From NCBI GenBank assembly GCA_964400875.1, contig CAYNWK010000200.1, positions 1 through 7,474 of the forward strand: DNA of 7,474 nucleotides, given 5' to 3'. The translations under genes and the position numbers were made by a program. Below the pieces are notes generated by a model. The model was not told where the DNA came from, made no database searches, and saw only the letters and a list, made by a program, of their open reading frames with translations. The DNA is from CAYNWK01 sp964400875 (lineage in GTDB: Bacteria > Chloroflexota > Anaerolineae > Anaerolineales > UBA4823). Positions 5,535 to 7,474 of the stretch are shown here, piece by piece; within the stretch, counting starts at the first letter, position 1, and the number at the start of each line of letters is the position of its first letter.

Positions 5535-7352
5535 TCAGCGCCAATTATCCAGGTTGAAAATTCTCGTACTGGTGTTGAAGCCGTCGCTGGCCTGGATTTC
5601 GATGAGCAGCGGGGCAGTTTGTTGAGGCAAAGACCCGACTGGGAAAACTGCTTTCCTCCACTCCAGCGCCGATACCTGCCATGACAACCCTCCATCCGTG
5701 GAAGTCCGCACCCGGTACGTGACCTCGCCCGCCGGGCTGAACACCTCTGGCCAGGAGAAAACTTCCTCCCCAGCATTTAACCGAACCACTGGATCGTGAT
5801 GTTCGAAGAAATCGGCTTCCAATGGTTGCTCGACAAATTTCTCCATTAATACCGTCCGTTGGTCGCGTATTTTCAGAGCCCTGACCCCCTCGACGGCAGG
5901 GATAGTGAAAGAAAAACCAAGATAGCCGTCCGAATCGCCCATCGACCGCGGCGTGAAAGCCTGGGTGAGCAGGATCTTCCCAGAAGAATCTAATAACTCC
6001 AACGAGTGCGTCCCGTAGGTATCCGGGCGCATCCTGCTCTCCTGGCGGTAAAAGCCTTTGAGTTCGAGCTCTCCCTCGGGTGAGATGGTGCCGCTCACCA
6101 GGTAGGCGTCAACCGGTTCTCCGGCCGGTAAAGATTGGGCTGCAAGCATCTGCCGGAAATCGAAAATGCCCGCGTAGGTATAATCCGACACCCAGGTTTG
6201 GTTGCAATAACTCATCAGGTCTTTGTATTGATTGGGAGCATACAGCAGGCTACTGCCCACGTCCAAACCATATTGGCCGATCGATCCGCCGGAGTACGGG
6301 TAGTTGTAATCCGGAGCTGCTTCCGTACCGGTGCAGGTGACGTGCTGGCGGCCGAAGTTGTGTCCCAACTCGTGAGCCATAGTCTTCGCAGCCGCGTAAC
6401 TCCCTGCTCCCCAGCCGCTCCAACCGGCCGCGGATTGATAAGATCCCCAGCCACCAACCCAACCCATCCCGGTGTAACAGCCATTGCCGCACCCATGCGC
6501 CTGGTAAGAATTCACCAGCCCGTAGTAATGATAAGTTCCTTCGTAATCTTCGCTTTCGTGGATAGCAGTGATTTGCGTCAATAGCTCTCGCCAACCCCCA
6601 CCAGTCTCCAAATCCAATGCGCTGGTTTCGGGCGCGTATACAAGCGGCGCATGGAGCTGGTACGTGATCTCTCCTAGCGGATAGACTTTCTCCAGCAAAT
6701 AAGTCAGATAGTTCAGATCACCGGTTTGAGGAACAAAAGTCTCGTTGGATGAAGACGGCTGGTACTCAACCGGCACGATCATCACATTGAGCGGCGGCGC
6801 CTCAACAAAGTTAAACGGCTGCAGACCTGCAGATGGAAAACGATTGTTCCCGGGGTTAGCGTCGTTGAGCGCTTCATCGGGGTTAGTCTGAACAGAATAC
6901 TTGAAGCCCGGTTGGGTCCAGTCGATGGGCAAGGAGAAATTCAAGGTTGTAGACAGGTCAGCTTCTTGAGATGAGTTGGCAAGCGGCCCATTTGAAGGGT
7001 TTAGGCAGCCCTGTTGGAATCCCTGGTGGTTGAAAACGCACAGCTCGGCGTTGACCAGCGGAACACCTATCCCATTACTGCGCTCCACGAATACGCGGAT
7101 CAGAGTTTCTCTACCGGCAACGTAGGCTTCGAACGCTTTCGATAAAGTTACACCCTGGATGACCTTGACGTCGCTGATTCCCACGTCGAAATTCCCTGGT
7201 CTAAAAGCCAGGGGCAAAAATTGCACGTAGCCCGCTTCGCCCGCTTGCTGATTACGAGCGTGGGAGGAGACCGTGCTTGTAAATGCCAGGAAAATGATCA
7301 GCGCCAGCGCGATCCGTACTGCGCCATGGTGTTTGTCGTTGAGGATCGGCAT
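5535..7352 (-). CDS. Secreted metzincin-type zinc metalloprotease with C-terminal beta domains
   Basis: A 605-residue protein with an N-terminal signal peptide (hydrophobic core about residues 12-30, cleavage probably near SSHA). Residues about 55-190 look like a CARDB/Ig-like domain (VGISDVKVIQGV, ETLIRVFVE). The catalytic region contains HELGHNFGRQH at residues 327-337, matching HExxHxxGxxH with zinc ligands H327, H331 and H337 and catalytic E328. A Met-turn DLMSYC follows with M380, 43 residues later, as in metzincins. The region before the motif is rich in Gly, Trp and Tyr. Residues about 415-505 and 510-605 look like two beta-sandwich domains, the latter Fn3/Ig-like (VTYRVRTSTDGGLSW). 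It probably degrades extracellular proteins or glycoproteins; the substrate is unknown and I cannot name the MEROPS family. The ATG is 6 bases after a TATAAT box, with no Shine-Dalgarno sequence. The stop is 151 bases before the lipoprotein start. Confidence 0.87.
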   Translation of the reverse strand: MPILNDKHHGAVRIALALIIFLAFTSTVSSHARNQQAGEAGYVQFLPLAFRPGNFDVGISDVKVIQGVTLSKAFEAYVAGRETLIRVFVERSNGIGVPLVNAELCVFNHQGFQQGCLNPSNGPLANSSQEADLSTTLNFSLPIDWTQPGFKYSVQTNPDEALNDANPGNNRFPSAGLQPFNFVEAPPLNVMIVPVEYQPSSSNETFVPQTGDLNYLTYLLEKVYPLGEITYQLHAPLVYAPETSALDLETGGGWRELLTQITAIHESEDYEGTYHYYGLVNSYQAHGCGNGCYTGMGWVGGWGSYQSAAGWSGWGAGSYAAAKTMAHELGHNFGRQHVTCTGTEAAPDYNYPYSGGSIGQYGLDVGSSLLYAPNQYKDLMSYCNQTWVSDYTYAGIFDFRQMLAAQSLPAGEPVDAYLVSGTISPEGELELKGFYRQESRMRPDTYGTHSLELLDSSGKILLTQAFTPRSMGDSDGYLGFSFTIPAVEGVRALKIRDQRTVLMEKFVEQPLEADFFEHHDPVVRLNAGEEVFSWPEVFSPAGEVTYRVRTSTDGGLSWQVSALEWRKAVFPVGSLPQQTAPLLIEIQASDGFNTSTRIFNLDNWR

Positions 7353-7358
7353 GTAAAA

Positions 7359-7364
7359 ATTATA
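7359..7364 (-). promoter_or_regulatory. TATAAT -10 box of the protease gene, leaderless start
   Basis: On the minus strand a consensus TATAAT is separated from ATG 7352 by only TTTTAC. The transcription start would therefore coincide with the start codon, giving a leaderless mRNA. No Shine-Dalgarno sequence is present in the six intervening bases. A convincing -35 hexamer is not visible at 16-18 bases upstream. Confidence 0.6.
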
Positions 7365-7438
7365 TAGCGGGTTGCCCAGTGTGCGGTTATTAATCTTGAT
7401 AACAAGCCGAATTTGCGAGTGTCATTGCTAAGTGAATC

Positions 7439-7474
7439 TGTCACCTTAACTGACAAATGAAAATGTCACCTTGA
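7439..7474. repeat. TGTCACCTT direct repeats at the window edge
   Basis: TGTCACCTTAA at 7439-7449 recurs as TGTCACCTTGA at 7464-7474, 25 bases later, and the first copy forms a small inverted repeat with TGACA at 7451-7455. A looser TGTCA lies at 7420. Repeated TGTC(A/C)-type motifs are found at the ends of some insertion sequences, so this may be the edge of a mobile element continuing beyond the window; no transposase sequence is visible here. Confidence 0.35.

Noticed and set aside
5439..5684. Plus-strand ORF of 81 codons starting just after the lipoprotein promoter region
   Set aside because: It overlaps the 3' end of the protease on the opposite strand, has no ribosome binding site, and its composition looks like antisense translation. 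Its ATG falls inside the reversed promoter box.
6135..6584. Plus-strand ORF of 149 codons
   Set aside because: It lies entirely antisense to the catalytic region of the protease, whose motifs are intact, and shows no family features.
1..7474. tRNA, rRNA or CRISPR array
   Set aside because: No tRNA-like cloverleaf, rRNA-like conserved segment or regularly spaced long direct repeats were seen on either strand.

Overview
The window looks like chromosomal DNA from a moderately GC-rich, probably environmental bacterium. Gene content and style (a D-C-E ordered phosphonate-type transporter with a very long permease, an AYP-rich lipoprotein, a secreted metzincin protease, and a mix of Shine-Dalgarno and apparently leaderless starts) fit Chloroflexota, class Anaerolineae. 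That placement is inference from protein style only, because no rRNA or other taxonomic marker is present.

Layout. Positions 1-3352 (+) hold the 3' end of phnD (binding protein), phnC (ATPase) and an unusually large 713-residue phnE (permease). Together they form a phosphonate/phosphite-type ABC importer. Two strong adjacent hairpins separate phnD from phnC, and a hairpin with a short T-rich tail follows phnE. Positions 3443-4659 (+) hold a two-gene unit with its own putative extended -10 promoter: a SanA/YdcF-like (DUF218) membrane-anchored protein and an HD-domain metal-dependent hydrolase, overlapping by ATGA. Positions 4660-4948 contain no convincing gene, but carry a set of AAACGAAT repeats, an AGGAGG-containing imperfect inverted repeat and a bidirectional terminator. 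Positions 4949-5383 (-) encode a small lipoprotein. Positions 5535-7352 (-) encode a secreted metzincin-type protease with C-terminal beta domains and a TATAAT box only 6 nt before its ATG. The last bases carry TGTCACCTT direct repeats that could be the edge of a mobile element.

How the genes work together. PhnD captures the substrate outside the membrane, PhnE forms the channel and PhnC powers uptake. No C-P lyase or phosphonatase gene is visible, so the actual substrate cannot be fixed. The SanA-like/HD pair is probably one transcription unit. The lipoprotein and protease lie in the same direction, but the lipoprotein seems to have its own promoter.

Most unusual item: PhnE combines an N-terminal multi-pass membrane module, an extracytoplasmic Ig/TIG-like domain, and a permease domain split by about 150 extra hydrophobic residues.
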